A program made the translations under genes and the position numbers. Below are positions 40,755-50,434 of a stretch of 64,000 nt of DNA, one piece after another (position 1 is the first letter of the stretch; each line of letters opens with the position of its first letter). Origin of the DNA: SSC3 sp963769585 (lineage in GTDB: Bacteria > Actinomycetota > Actinomycetes > Propionibacteriales > Nocardioidaceae); the NCBI GenBank assembly GCA_963769585.1, contig CAVYMJ010000006.1, forward strand, positions 1,736,001-1,800,000. The letters run 5' to 3'. Below the pieces are notes generated by a model. That model made no database searches and had not been told where the DNA came from. It was given only the letters and a program-made list of their open reading frames with translations.

Positions 40755-40758
40755 GCGC

Positions 40759-42588
40759 TCACTCGATCAGGCGTACCGGGTCACCGGAGATAGTCGCCGT
40801 CCATGTTGTCGCGTCCGTCACCGCGCTGCCGGCGGGGAAGGCGACCTGGACCCGGAACCAGCACCCGCCAGGGCTGCTGTAGTTGCAGCTGTAGTTGTTC
40901 GGCACCGGCACGATGATCGACTCGCTCTGGCCGTTCCAGCCCGAGCTGCTCCGGATCCCGGAGATGGAACAGTTAGCGAGCGTGGCGGTGAGGAAGCCGC
41001 TGGCCCTGCAGTTGCTCAAGTTGTCGCCGGTGGCCTCGGTGGGCCTCAACACCGACACCGTCGCTCCCGAGCCCGCGGCCGCGTCCCCCACGTCGAAGAA
41101 GTTGAAGATGATCGACTTGCCGCGGGCACCCGGCAAGACTCTGATCAGGTTGAACAGCGTCGTGCTCTGGTCGGAGTTGGCGAACATCGGCATCCGGCCG
41201 TACGCCGAGACCGAGACCGAGGCGGCTGGAGCCCCGGTCACCCGCACCGAGAACCGGTTGCTGCCATTGCCCAGGACCGACGCGTTGTCTCCGGTCTGCT
41301 GGGTGACCGGGCTGGTCGTGACGTCGGCGGGCGCGTAGCTGCCGCTGCAGGCCCCCGGAGAGGCGCCGGTACCGCAGGTGCTGTTCAGGCTGCCGCCCAG
41401 GGCCACATTCGTGCGCACCTGGAGGTAGTAGTCCCCCGCGACACTCGGGGTGAAGGTGCAGAGCGGAACCCACTGGTGAAAGACCCGCGCGAGGTTCGGG
41501 AGGTAGCTGGGGTCGGTACCGGTGAGGTTCCCGACGGTGACGGTTGCATACCCGGGCCACTGGCGCGTGCAGCCCGGGATGGGCGCCGCCGTGGACGGGT
41601 TGAGGTCCGGGCTCGGCGCGCGCAGCGCGAAGGAGGTCACCGTCGCGGTCTCACTGCCGCGCCGGTTGCCTGAGTTCCGGTCGTCGCCGGTGCAGTAGCG
41701 GACGGTCTGTCCGCTGACCACGACCGGGTTGTAGTGGCGCGCGTACCGGCGCTGCGCATCGACCGAGTCGGTCCACGGATTGGTGATGGTCGCGAGACTG
41801 TCACCCGTCGGCGTCGGCGCGGCGCTGCAGTTCGACTGCGTCTGGACGTAAGCAGGGTCGTAGAGCTGGACCGTCAGTGGCGTCCCCACGCTCGCGGGAA
41901 GCACCCGGACCATCATGAAGTAGCCCTCCGGTCGGGCCTCGTCGTTCGTGGTTCCGGCACAGCCGGACTCGGCACCGCCGCAGACCCTGGGCATGTACTG
42001 GTCGCCCTGGGTCTTGTACACCTCAGGTCCGTGGATGGTGAACCAGAAGTCCGGCGTGCGGGGGCAGGTGGCACCAGGCGGCACGCTCAGCACGCTTCCG
42101 GGCGGTCCGGCGTCCCCCGAACCGTAGCCAGGGGGCTCGTTACCGTAGGTGTTGCACGGGCTTCCCATCGGCTGGGGACCGGTGTAGTCGGCGACGGCGG
42201 ACCGGGTGATGGTGATCTGCCCCTGGCCGAAGAACTTGCCGAACAGGTTGGGAATGGTGCTCGCGACCGTCACCTTGAGCTCGCTGGGCCTGGTACCGCG
42301 CGCGGCGTTGACGCTAACCGCTCCACCGTTCGTGTAGCCGTTGCGCGCGCTGACGTCGCGCGCGGTGCTGGTCGCAGTGGTCAGGTCCTGGGGCATCCAG
42401 GTCACCCCGGCCAGGGCGGCCGCGTCCGCCGCGTTCTGCACGCGCTGCATCTCGGCATACCACCTGGCCACGTCGACGGAGATGGCAGCGAGACCGAAGC
42501 AGAGGGCGGACATGAAGACGGCAGTGATCACCGCGACGTAGCCCCGCTCGTCGCGGTGACTGTCGGCGCTCGGGCCGCGGAGCCTCAC
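40759..42588 (-). CDS. TadG-family pilus assembly protein (pair 1)
   Basis: 609 residues, GTG start overlapping the TadE stop (GTGA). The N-terminus (DERGYVAVITAVFMSALCFG, about residues 13-50) is the TadG/Tad domain: a Gly before a hydrophobic helix, then VQNAADAAALAG. The large extracellular part is rich in Ser, Thr, Asn and paired Cys and shows repeated beta-strand segments (PLTVQLYDPAYV, DYYLQVRTNVALGG, FSVRVTGAPAASVSV). TadG proteins are exposed pseudopilin-like parts of the Flp pilus. No VWA MIDAS motif is visible, in contrast to some proteobacterial TadG. Confidence 0.86.
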   Translation of the reverse strand: MRLRGPSADSHRDERGYVAVITAVFMSALCFGLAAISVDVARWYAEMQRVQNAADAAALAGVTWMPQDLTTATSTARDVSARNGYTNGGAVSVNAARGTRPSELKVTVASTIPNLFGKFFGQGQITITRSAVADYTGPQPMGSPCNTYGNEPPGYGSGDAGPPGSVLSVPPGATCPRTPDFWFTIHGPEVYKTQGDQYMPRVCGGAESGCAGTTNDEARPEGYFMMVRVLPASVGTPLTVQLYDPAYVQTQSNCSAAPTPTGDSLATITNPWTDSVDAQRRYARHYNPVVVSGQTVRYCTGDDRNSGNRRGSETATVTSFALRAPSPDLNPSTAAPIPGCTRQWPGYATVTVGNLTGTDPSYLPNLARVFHQWVPLCTFTPSVAGDYYLQVRTNVALGGSLNSTCGTGASPGACSGSYAPADVTTSPVTQQTGDNASVLGNGSNRFSVRVTGAPAASVSVSAYGRMPMFANSDQSTTLFNLIRVLPGARGKSIIFNFFDVGDAAAGSGATVSVLRPTEATGDNLSNCRASGFLTATLANCSISGIRSSSGWNGQSESIIVPVPNNYSCNYSSPGGCWFRVQVAFPAGSAVTDATTWTATISGDPVRLIE

Positions 42589-43235
42589 GAGTGCGCCGCT
42601 GGACGTCCGGGCTTACAGGTGTCGTCCTGTAGCGGCTCGAACTTCATCACGGTGCGGTCCCTGACATCCATCCCGTCACCGAAGACTCCAGTGAGGAACT
42701 TGTGCCGCGCCTTCATGTAGACCCCGAGGGCGTCGGACTCGTTCACGCACGCGTTGATGCTCTTGGAGTCCCAGGCACCTTCGGCGTAGCGGAACGCCTG
42801 GGCGCTGTCGCGCCAGACGAAGCGCACGCAACTGGCGATGCCGCTGCAGGAGGTCGGCATCGCCGAAACCCCGTTGGCCCCCGGGTAGCCCTTGTCGTTG
42901 GCCTTGTAGACGAGGATGAACTCGATCGAGTTCTTCGGCATCGCGGAGCCCTCGCGCTGGATCGAGTCCGCGGCCGCCTGCGCGAGCGCCGGCGAGCTGG
43001 TCGGAGTGCACGGCGGCGCTTCGGGACCGGTCTCGCAGACACCCGGTCCTGCGTCCGCGGCGGCGGAGGCGATCCGCGCCCCCGCACGGACAGCAGAGCT
43101 CACCGCGACGTGGTCGCGTAGCAAGAGCGTCATCTCCACGATCCCGAGCAGGAGCATGATCAGCATGGGCGTGACCAGCGCAGCCTCCACCGCCACGGCC
43201 CCTCGCTGTGAGCCCCCTCGCTTCCAGGCCATCAT
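42585..43235 (-). CDS. TadE-family pseudopilin (pair 1)
   Basis: 216 residues from ATG 43235 (a second ATG follows); no good ribosome site is visible. The signature QRGAVAVEAALVTPMLIMLL has the Gly-x3-5-Glu pattern recognised by prepilin peptidase and a long hydrophobic helix, then AVRAGARIASAAADAGPG. The extracellular part contains paired Cys residues. It is coupled to the TadG gene by a GTGA overlap. Confidence 0.86.
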   Translation of the reverse strand: MMAWKRGGSQRGAVAVEAALVTPMLIMLLLGIVEMTLLLRDHVAVSSAVRAGARIASAAADAGPGVCETGPEAPPCTPTSSPALAQAAADSIQREGSAMPKNSIEFILVYKANDKGYPGANGVSAMPTSCSGIASCVRFVWRDSAQAFRYAEGAWDSKSINACVNESDALGVYMKARHKFLTGVFGDGMDVRDRTVMKFEPLQDDTCKPGRPAAHS

Positions 43236-43297
43236 GACCAGTGAGCGTAATGGGTGAAATCGGTCATGTACGGCAAACTCGGGTAAAACAATCTCGA

Positions 43298-43316
43298 CAC
43301 TCAAGGCCCCTGAGTG
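43298..43316. repeat. Dyad CACTCA-N7-TGAGTG between the glucokinase and TadE genes
   Basis: A perfect six-base inverted repeat about 22 bases after the glucokinase stop on the minus strand. A T-rich stretch (GATTGTTTTA) follows eight bases later, so it may be a weak terminator; an operator ahead of TadE is an alternative. Confidence 0.4.
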
Positions 43317-43337
43317 CCTTGGTGTCGGTCATTTGGT

Positions 43338-44289
43338 TCAACCGCCCGTCGCGGCAAGATCGGCCGCCCCGAGGAAGCCCGCGTCAGCGCCGAGCTTCGC
43401 CGGGAGAATCTCGGGCAGTCGCCGATAGCGCGCGCCGGTGAGCGTCGCGGCAAAGACCTCGCGGGCCGTGCCCAGGTACAGGTCGCTGACCTCCACCAGT
43501 CCCCCGCCGACCACGATCAGCTCTGGGTCGAGGGCTGAGGCAAGAGTGGACAACCCGGAACCGAGCCAAACCCCGAGAGTGGTGAACACCGCGAGGGCCC
43601 CTGGGTCCCCGGTCAGTGCAGCCTCACTGACCATCGGGCCAGTCACCCGGTCGGCGTCGCCCTCGGCGAGGTCGAACAGCATCCCCGCGGCGCGACCCTT
43701 GGTGGCGACCGCCTCACGCCCGTACCTGGCAAGCGCCGTCCCACTGGCGTACTGCTCGAAGCAACCGCGCAGCCCGCAGTTGCACCTGCGGCCGTCCGGC
43801 ACGACGCGGATGTGGCCGAACTCTCCACCCATTCCGTTGGCGCCTCGGTGGAGGTGACCGCCGACGATCAGCGCGCCGCCGACGCCGGTGCCGAGCGTGA
43901 CCCCGACCACCTCCTTCGCCCCCCGGGCCACGCCGAAGCGCAGCTCGGCCCAGGTCGCCGCGTTGGCGTCGTTCTCGATGACGACCGGGAGGCCGATGCG
44001 CTCGTGGAGCAGCGCGGCGAGCCGGAAGTCGCGAAAGGGCAGGTGTGGCGCGAACATCGCCTTGGACCGGTCCGCGTTGACATACGCCGCGACCCCGACG
44101 CCGACCCCGACCAGGTTCACACCGTCGGCTACCCGCGTGACCGCGGCGGCGATCGCCTCGCAGAGCCCCTCGGGGGTCGCGCCATCGTGGCGTTGCGACC
44201 CGCGTTCGTGCCACCACCGTGCCGTCAGCGCCGACCGCACCGCAGAGGATCTTCGTTCCCCCGACGTCGACCCCGGCGACAAAGCTCAC
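43338..44289 (-). pseudogene. ROK-family glucokinase split by a frameshift
   Basis: The first 33 codons (ATG 44289) give SFVAGVDVGGTKILCGAVG, the ROK phosphate loop, and then the frame is lost. The rest continues in another frame from about DGATPEGLCEAI to the stop at 43338, with GVGVGVAAYVNADRS, PVVIENDANAATW, GVTLGTGVGGALIVGG, GEFGHIRVVPDG and the zinc motif CNCGLRGCFEQYASG. The break lies at about 44185-44200 and fits one extra base (or two missing). Everything else is intact, so a sequencing or assembly error is possible; otherwise the main glucokinase gene is broken. Confidence 0.85.
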
Positions 44290-44354
44290 CAGCTCATCAT
44301 GCCGGAGAGCACCCGGAGCGGCCGTCCCGACCGACCGCGTTACCCGGCGCTCCT

Positions 44355-46230
44355 TCAGTCAACGAGCAGCAGGATCTTCGGCCCGGTCCCGGTGTACTCC
44401 TCGGGAGTGCCACCCCCGACGTTCGGTGGCAGCGCATCAGGATGGATGAACGCGACCCGGAAGGACTCGACCTGCACATTGTTGCCGTGACCGCTCAGCA
44501 CCAGTCCGTTGGTCTCGGCATCGTCGGCGTAGTAGGCCGCGATGCTCGGATGGCCCTTGTACGCGATGCCGCTCTCCCCGGTGAGGAAGGCCGCCCGGAA
44601 GTCCACGATCGGGAAGGACTTCTTGCCGTTCTGGGGCTGGCTGTTGATCACCGGAACGTAGAAGAAGCGTGGTGAGCTGTAGATCGCCGGAGAGATCACC
44701 ACGCCACCGCCGTACGACTGGTTGCCTACCTGCGAGACGGTCGTCGCGGAGTCGGTGAAGTAGCAGGACAGGATCTCGTTGTTGAGCGTGTAGTTCCCGT
44801 AGTTACGCAGCGGCGGGGCGCCGTTCGCACCGCCACAGCCGGAGCTCTTGGCGGCCGGGCTGGTGAGACGTCCTGGCGCGCCCGGCGACCCGGTCACCCC
44901 GGTGACGAAGCCGGCGGATGCCGGGTTCTGCGGGAATCCGGTGTCGGTGACCACGCAGTTCACGTGGACTCCGGAGGACGGATCGTCGGACTGGAAGGCG
45001 GCGCTGTCACCGTTGCCGCAGGTGTTGGCGTTGATCGGCTGCGTGTACTTGTTCAGCAGGACACTCGGCGCGTCCAGGCCTCGTGCAATGTTGAGCGGCA
45101 GCCAGCCGTTGTTCGCGGCGTTGTTGCTGTCGGTGCGGAAGATCGTCAGCGAGCCGAAGTTTCCTGCGCTCTTGTCGTCGTTGCAGAAGAGCGTCGCACT
45201 GCCGATCCGGAGGTACGGAAGGTTCACCGACACCGCGGACCAGCGCTTCTGCCAGTCGAACTGCGGTCCGGGTTTCTCGTCGACCCACGTCGCGACTCGG
45301 AGGTAGTAGGTGACCCCGTCGTTCGCGGCGACCGCCGCAGGCAGAGTGACCTGGATCCGGCTGTCGTTGCTGCCTGCCAGGAAGGAGCCTGGCGCGACCT
45401 CGATCGGCGGGATCCCGGGCGACTGGAAGAAGCCGACTGAGATGATGCCCGGCTTGGTCGGGTCGGCAGGCGCCGGGGACTTGGCCAGGCCCGAGCCGTA
45501 GAGGTCGATCACCGTCGAGGTGTCGTTGAGCGCCACCTGGTTCGGACTGGCGTTAGGAGCGGCTGTGGTGGGGGCGTTCAGCACTACGCCGTTGTTGTCG
45601 GTCGGCGCGAACAGCACGGGTGCGGTCGCGTTCGCGGTTCCGTGGCTGATCACCTGCTGCCCCCAGTCACAACCGCTGTAGGCGTAGAAGGGCAGCGTCG
45701 CACCCACTGTCCCGATCGACCTGACCGCGGCGGTGGCCCGAGCGCTCACCCTGGTCGACTTGGCTCCCAGCACCGTTGCCAGCCCGAAGTTGACCTGCGA
45801 GGTCGGCGACGTGACGGTGACGTAGTTCTTGCTCGGCACCAAAGTGCCCGCCGCATCGAAGTAGCCGTAGTACACGTGCCCGTACGCCGCGATGTCACTC
45901 GGCGCGTTCGACACAAGCTTCTGGGCCAGGACGCTCTTGCTCGGCAGCGTGGCGCCTGTGTCAGTCGAGACCCTGTTGGAGATGAGGTACTGCGCAACGG
46001 CCTGGACGATGTCGTCGTCCGCTGGCCGGCACGGTGCTCGGGGCGGGCAGCGCTCCGCCGCCGGCGAGCGCGGCAAGGTCGGCATCGGTCTGCACCTGCT
46101 TCTTGCGGTTCATCGCGTTGCCCAGGTCGACACCCAGAGCGGCAAGCCCGAAGAGCATCACGGTGCACAGCGCGAAGATGATGGCGACGGCGCCGCGCTC
46201 GGACGACCTTCGCCGCTTCACAGCTTGCAC
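44355..46230 (-). pseudogene. TadG-family protein split by a frameshift (pair 2)
   Basis: The N-terminus, from ATG 46230 (RRSSERGAVAIIFALCTVML, VQTDADLAALAGG), is a clear Tad domain but its frame ends after about 89 codons. The remaining 550 codons continue in another frame from ADDDIVQAVAQYLISNRV, with an ordinary TadG secreted domain (VSARATAAVRSIGTVGATLP; YYLRVATWVDEKPGP; Cys pairs). The break is at about 46019-46030 and again fits one extra base. Either the protein is lost, or the two frameshifts within 2 kb mark local sequence errors. Confidence 0.82.
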
Positions 46231-46727
46231 CCCTCGTCGAACTTGTCCTCGACCCGTGCGTCAGCCGTGCGGGACACCCGTGCGTCCTTGACGAACGGCA
46301 GCAGCGGGAAGTGAAGGTTGATGGACTCGAAGGTGAGCGTCAGCTTGACGTTGCCCCCGACGGTCACGTTCTGGGACTGCGGTGCCGCCGGCGTGCTGCC
46401 GTCCACGTTCTGGTAGGTGGTGCTGACCACCGTGGTCCCGCTCTTGGCCGCGGCTCCGAGCTCCTGCTCGACGTAGGACTTCAGCGTGTTCGCGTCCTGG
46501 CAGTTGCCGACCGACAGCTGGCGAACGGCCGCGTTCGCCGTATGTGACCCCGTCTGGGCAGAGTAGTAGTAGATGCCGTACTGGATGAGCCCGAAGATCA
46601 TCACCAAGAACGGCACGAGAATGAGTGCGAACTCGACGGCCGCGGCACCTGACTCGGTGCGACGATTCCGGCGGATCCCCCCCGAGATTTGTGCTCGCGA
46701 ACAGACGTGCGAAATGAAGTGCAGCAT
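46218..46727 (-). CDS. TadE-family pseudopilin (pair 2)
   Basis: 169 residues. ESGAAAVEFALILVPFLVMI is a model TadE signature (processing Gly, Glu at +5) with helix extension FGLIQYGIYYYSAQTG. The extracellular part is about 120 residues, beta-rich, with one Cys near the middle and one at the end. A GGGGGG run precedes the ATG. Its 3' end overlaps the start of the frameshifted TadG by 13 bases. Confidence 0.88.
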   Translation of the reverse strand: MLHFISHVCSRAQISGGIRRNRRTESGAAAVEFALILVPFLVMIFGLIQYGIYYYSAQTGSHTANAAVRQLSVGNCQDANTLKSYVEQELGAAAKSGTTVVSTTYQNVDGSTPAAPQSQNVTVGGNVKLTLTFESINLHFPLLPFVKDARVSRTADARVEDKFDEGCKL

Positions 46728-46886
46728 GGCCCCCCGACCTTCTGCTCGGTTTCCCCTCCCCGGCAGTGTCTCGAAGGTACCGGGCGAGAGGCCGCACCGG
46801 TATGGCCCGAGCGGACCATCACGATTTGACCCCTAATAGCCCGTAACTTCCACGTACATCGCTCTCCGTCGCCGAAGAAGCGGGTC

Positions 46887-48182
46887 TTATCGGGACAAAT
46901 GGAGCGCATTCGGTGGTACCTGGACGTTTTGGTTCTGGGCGTATGCCGACTGGAGACATGACGGATTGCCGTTCATCTCCAGTTCCTTGACCACGATCAA
47001 CGCGTGGTACGTGGCAGCACAGCCGTTGCCGTTCATCTGCAGCTTGCCCTCGGCAAGGTAGACGGTTCCGGTGAAGCTGTCCGAGCCGTTGCCTGTCATC
47101 CGGAGCATCGAGGTGCTCTTGCGGTCGTAGGCGATCGCAAGTCCCTGGAGCGGACCCGTGGTCGGGGCCTGGATGCTGAGGAAGCCGTTGCCAGAGGAGT
47201 CCAGGTTGGCGCCCTGCTCGCCACTAGCACAGGCACGCGGTGCTGCCGGCGTGCCGCAGGTAAAATAGAGGGTCACCCCGGTCCCGGAGAGGCGCGTGTT
47301 CGCGTTTCCGGCGAGATCCCAGGTGGTGCCCCCTCCGCCAGCAATGACGTAGAGACCGGGCTGAAGCACGCAGGCCTGGTTTCGCAGGTTCACCGCTCCA
47401 TAGATGCCCGGGCCATGGGCACCCCCGCTTCCGCACGGGTCGGACTTCACTGTGAGGCCGGCCATCGACGGAGGCAGTGTTAGAGACCTCAAAGGGTCCG
47501 AGATCGGCGGCTGGTGGGTCTTCGGGTCAGGGACGTAGTTCGCGTAGGGACCCGAGGCGGTCCCTTCCACCGTGATCTGGCCGTCCGTCGCCACCAGGCC
47601 ATTGGGGCCGACGTTCACGTTGCCGTTGAAGTGGATGTCCGCGCCATGGACGGTCGCGTCGCCGTTCTGCAGGTCATGGGTGACTCCGCGCCCGATGACG
47701 CAGAGGCCGCAGCGGGAGGCGCCCCCCGGATCGAGGGTGGCGTGTGCCAGCGATCCCACGCCCACCTGACGGACCCCGAGCGCGGTGGCGAACGGCGTGT
47801 TCACCTTGCGTACAGGAACCACGACTCTGACTGTCGTGGGCTTAGTCAGGTTCGGCGCGAATGAGATGCACTGTGACCCACCGGGAGGGACCGAAAGATG
47901 GCCTGGGTCGCTGCACGTGTCCCAGTCGGCCGCGGTCACGTTGTAGTTCGACTGTGCGTACCCCTTCGCAGCCGCCACAGCCCCGGCGATGTTGGGGGTC
48001 TGCCCCGCAAGGTACAACGTGTTCCCGGCGGCGAGGGCAGACGCGTCGGAGGCATTCTGGGACTGACGCCGCACATCTCGCGCCTGAGCCAGGTCCACGA
48101 CCATGGCCGCGAACGCCATCGCCACCACCGCGAAGACCGCGACAACGATCGCGACCGCCCCGCGCTGGTTCCGGCTCGTCAT
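46887..48182 (-). CDS. TadG-family protein with secreted beta-repeat domain (pair 3)
   Basis: 431 residues from ATG 48182, which overlaps the TadE stop. The Tad domain (NQRGAVAIVVAVFAVVAMAF, SQNASDASALAAG) is followed by a repetitive beta-rich part (GDATVHGADIHFNGNVNVGP, TDGQITVEGTASG, LNGNG-like turns) that looks like a right-handed beta-helix or polymer-forming fold. Several Asn-Gly turns occur at regular distance (SGNGFLSI, TGNGSDSF, MNGNGCAA, MNGNPSC). The function is probably as an exposed pilus-associated subunit or adhesin. Confidence 0.85.
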   Translation of the reverse strand: MTSRNQRGAVAIVVAVFAVVAMAFAAMVVDLAQARDVRRQSQNASDASALAAGNTLYLAGQTPNIAGAVAAAKGYAQSNYNVTAADWDTCSDPGHLSVPPGGSQCISFAPNLTKPTTVRVVVPVRKVNTPFATALGVRQVGVGSLAHATLDPGGASRCGLCVIGRGVTHDLQNGDATVHGADIHFNGNVNVGPNGLVATDGQITVEGTASGPYANYVPDPKTHQPPISDPLRSLTLPPSMAGLTVKSDPCGSGGAHGPGIYGAVNLRNQACVLQPGLYVIAGGGGTTWDLAGNANTRLSGTGVTLYFTCGTPAAPRACASGEQGANLDSSGNGFLSIQAPTTGPLQGLAIAYDRKSTSMLRMTGNGSDSFTGTVYLAEGKLQMNGNGCAATYHALIVVKELEMNGNPSCLQSAYAQNQNVQVPPNALHLSR

Positions 48183-48712
48183 GAGCACCACGACCAGTCA
48201 TCGCCGAAGCCCACGGGGAGGGAGTCCGAGCTTGCCTGGACTCCGGTGCCACTAGCCCCCGACGGCTTCGTGCCGTCCTCCTCGATCGACATCTGCGTCT
48301 TGCTGTAGATGATGCGCTTCTTCGGCAGCGGGACCATTCCCGTGACCCCGGTCGACTTGATCATGCTGCAGGCGATGAGGGGCTCACCCTTGACCCAGCC
48401 GGAAGCCGACGTCTTGACCATCACATAGGTCTTGCCCGAGATCGCACCAACCTCGGCCTTGGTCTGGCAACGCATCTTGTCCAGGGCGCTGGCGTAGGAA
48501 CTGTCACCTGCGCAGGCCGGCGACGGGGCGGCTTGCACGACGGACCGGCGAACCCCTTCGCGCACGCCCGACCGAGAGTTGATCGAGTCGCTGAACCACA
48601 ACCCGTAGTCGAGCAGCCCGAAGAGAATCGGGAACATCACCACGCTGACGAGGGCGAACTCGACCGCCGCAGCCCCCCGGGACGACCGAGTCCCGCGAAG
48701 GAGTCGGCGCAT
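48179..48712 (-). CDS. TadE-family pseudopilin (pair 3)
   Basis: 177 residues, AGGAGG seven bases before the ATG. SRGAAAVEFALVSVVMFPIL is the processing and membrane segment, followed by FGLLDYGLWFSDSINSRSGV. The outer part has Cys pairs. It is coupled to the TadG gene by ATGA. Confidence 0.88.
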   Translation of the reverse strand: MRRLLRGTRSSRGAAAVEFALVSVVMFPILFGLLDYGLWFSDSINSRSGVREGVRRSVVQAAPSPACAGDSSYASALDKMRCQTKAEVGAISGKTYVMVKTSASGWVKGEPLIACSMIKSTGVTGMVPLPKKRIIYSKTQMSIEEDGTKPSGASGTGVQASSDSLPVGFGDDWSWCS

Positions 48713-48833
48713 GGCAGACCTCCTCCGTGCTCGTCTTCGCGGCCAGTAGGCAGGTCGCGCGGTTCGCTATGACAGTCTCAGCCTACGCCCGAGAAGGGGT
48801 CATATGGCCGTTCTAAGATGGATAGGTCGTTTT

Positions 48834-48851
48834 GGCCAGACTGGACTGGCC
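48834..48851. repeat. Perfect dyad GGCCAG-N6-CTGGCC
   Basis: Lies between the stop of the ArsA-linked small gene and the TadE pair 3, both on the minus strand. It may end the upstream transcript or serve as an operator of the TadE promoter. Confidence 0.35.
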
Positions 48852-48857
48852 TTACGG

Positions 48858-49262
48858 CTACTTCTCGTCGTCCCAGGGCTCGTCGTCGAGGTCGATCTTC
48901 TCGACCGGCCCGGAACGGCGCCCGCGACCGGGGTCGGGAACCTGGGTGGCGAGCATCCCTTGCACAGCCTGCAAGAGCGAGCTCGCGGCCACGGCCAGGT
49001 GCTCCCTGACCTCGGGGCTGGTCTCGCGAACGACGTTGATCACTTGGCAGACCGGGCAGAACTTGCAGTCGGGCCCATGACCGAGGTGGTCGTTGATGCT
49101 CTTCACCGAGTCCGCGAGGCCGGTAGCGGCCTGCGTGGCCGCCGAGGCGTTCTCCTGACCAGCGTCCTTGGCCCAGTCCTGAAGGGCGGACAGCAGCTTC
49201 GCGGTCTCCTCCGCCACTGAACCCACCCCACCCGGCGGGTCGCCGGCGTTTCCTTCAGTCAT
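48858..49262 (-). CDS. Small conserved protein with a CxxCxxC motif, linked to ArsA
   Basis: 134 residues. An Ala-rich helical N-terminus (ETAKLLSALQDWAKDAG) is followed by GHGPDCKFCPVCQVINVVRE, a CxxCxxC metal-like knuckle next to a His, then another helix and a basic/acidic tail. It starts within the last bases of the ArsA gene (eight-base overlap), so the two are co-translated. It resembles small actinobacterial proteins beside ArsA/START genes, but I do not know a named function. Confidence 0.8.
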   Translation of the reverse strand: MTEGNAGDPPGGVGSVAEETAKLLSALQDWAKDAGQENASAATQAATGLADSVKSINDHLGHGPDCKFCPVCQVINVVRETSPEVREHLAVAASSLLQAVQGMLATQVPDPGRGRRSGPVEKIDLDDEPWDDEK

Positions 49263-50430
49263 CGGTCTCCTCCGAGCGGAAGCGCACCTTCAAGACGCCC
49301 TCCTCGATCTTGGCTCCGGCGATCTCGTGTGCGCGCAGGGCGGCGGGCAGCGCCAGCAACCGTCGGTACGAGCCGACGGTCACCACGAGCTCGTCTCCAT
49401 GCCGAGCCAGGTCGACGTCGGACCTGACTGCAAACGGTAGTGCGATCCGCAGGGTGGCCCCGCGCGGTGTTCGCGTGATGGTCATCGGCCCCACTCCGGG
49501 CGGCGGCGCCAGCGGGTCGTCGTCGCCGTAGGCCGCTGCGGCGAACGAGGCCAGCTCCTCGACCCCGACCGGCTCCTTGGCACGGTACGAGGAGCGCCAG
49601 ATCGGCAGACCCACGAAGGAGTGCTCCACCTCGCGAAGGACCTCCGCCTGTGCCGAGACCCACTGCTGTCTCCACTCGTCCGAGCCCCCGTCGGGGAAGA
49701 CCCGGTTGGCCACCACCCCATCGACCGTGAAGCCGAAGAGGCAGAGTGTCGTCAGAGCCCGGCGCGCCTCAGCCACGACGACGGTCTCCGGGGTCAGCAC
49801 GAGCCGGACGCTGGAGTCCTTCCCGGTGAGGATCTGGTGGACCTCCTGGAGGTCCGCATGCAGTCGCTCGACCGCATCGAAGACGCTGTCGTGTGGCAGC
49901 GGCACGCCAGTGGCCTTCTTGAGCACGGGGCTGATCGCCTTGAGCAGACGTCCGCGCATCGGGAAGACGCGCTCCATGTACCACCCGAGCGCTTCAGGCA
50001 GCGCTAGGAGCCGAAGGGTCTCTGCCGTAGGAGCGCAGTCCACGACCAGGACGTCCCACTGGCCCGACAACGCGTGGGTGCGGACCTCGAGCAGGGCCAG
50101 TACCTCCTCGGCAACCGGGATCACCGTCAGCTCCTCCGCAGTGATCCGGTCCACCCCGGCGGCGTCGAGGACGGTCAGCAAGTACCGTTGCACCTCGACC
50201 CAGGACTGCTCGAAGCGGCGCTGCGCGTCCACCTGCTGTACGAACAGGTTCGGTGCGACCTCGGTGGGCTCGGCGCCGATGGGCCTGCCGAAGGCGTCGG
50301 CGAGAGAGTGGGCGGCGTCGGTGGACAGGACCAGGGTTCTGTTGCCCGAGGCCGCCGACGCCGTCGCCGTACCGGCCGCTGCCGTGGTCTTGCCGACGCC
50401 GCCTTTGCCGGTGAAGAGGATGGTTCGCAA
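49255..50430 (-). CDS. ArsA/GET3-family ATPase
   Basis: 391 residues from a TTG start. GKGGVGKTTAAAGTATASAA is the deviant Walker A, LVLSTDAAHSLADAFG the switch I region, and DVLVVDCAPTAETLRLL switch II. The C-terminal 90 residues (TLRIALPFAVRSDVDLARHG, LVVTVGSYRRLLALP) form an Hsp20-like beta-sandwich found in non-arsenical ArsA proteins. No arsenite-binding Cys set or ArsB pump is present, so arsenic resistance is unlikely; a role in targeting membrane proteins or envelope lipids is more probable. It follows the START gene by four bases. Confidence 0.88.
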   Translation of the reverse strand: MRTILFTGKGGVGKTTAAAGTATASAASGNRTLVLSTDAAHSLADAFGRPIGAEPTEVAPNLFVQQVDAQRRFEQSWVEVQRYLLTVLDAAGVDRITAEELTVIPVAEEVLALLEVRTHALSGQWDVLVVDCAPTAETLRLLALPEALGWYMERVFPMRGRLLKAISPVLKKATGVPLPHDSVFDAVERLHADLQEVHQILTGKDSSVRLVLTPETVVVAEARRALTTLCLFGFTVDGVVANRVFPDGGSDEWRQQWVSAQAEVLREVEHSFVGLPIWRSSYRAKEPVGVEELASFAAAAYGDDDPLAPPPGVGPMTITRTPRGATLRIALPFAVRSDVDLARHGDELVVTVGSYRRLLALPAALRAHEIAGAKIEEGVLKVRFRSEETDD

Positions 50431-50434
50431 GCCG

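Noticed and set aside
49255..50430. Arsenic resistance ATPase
   Set aside because: No arsenite-binding Cys residues, no ArsB or ArsR, and the neighbours are lipid/envelope genes.
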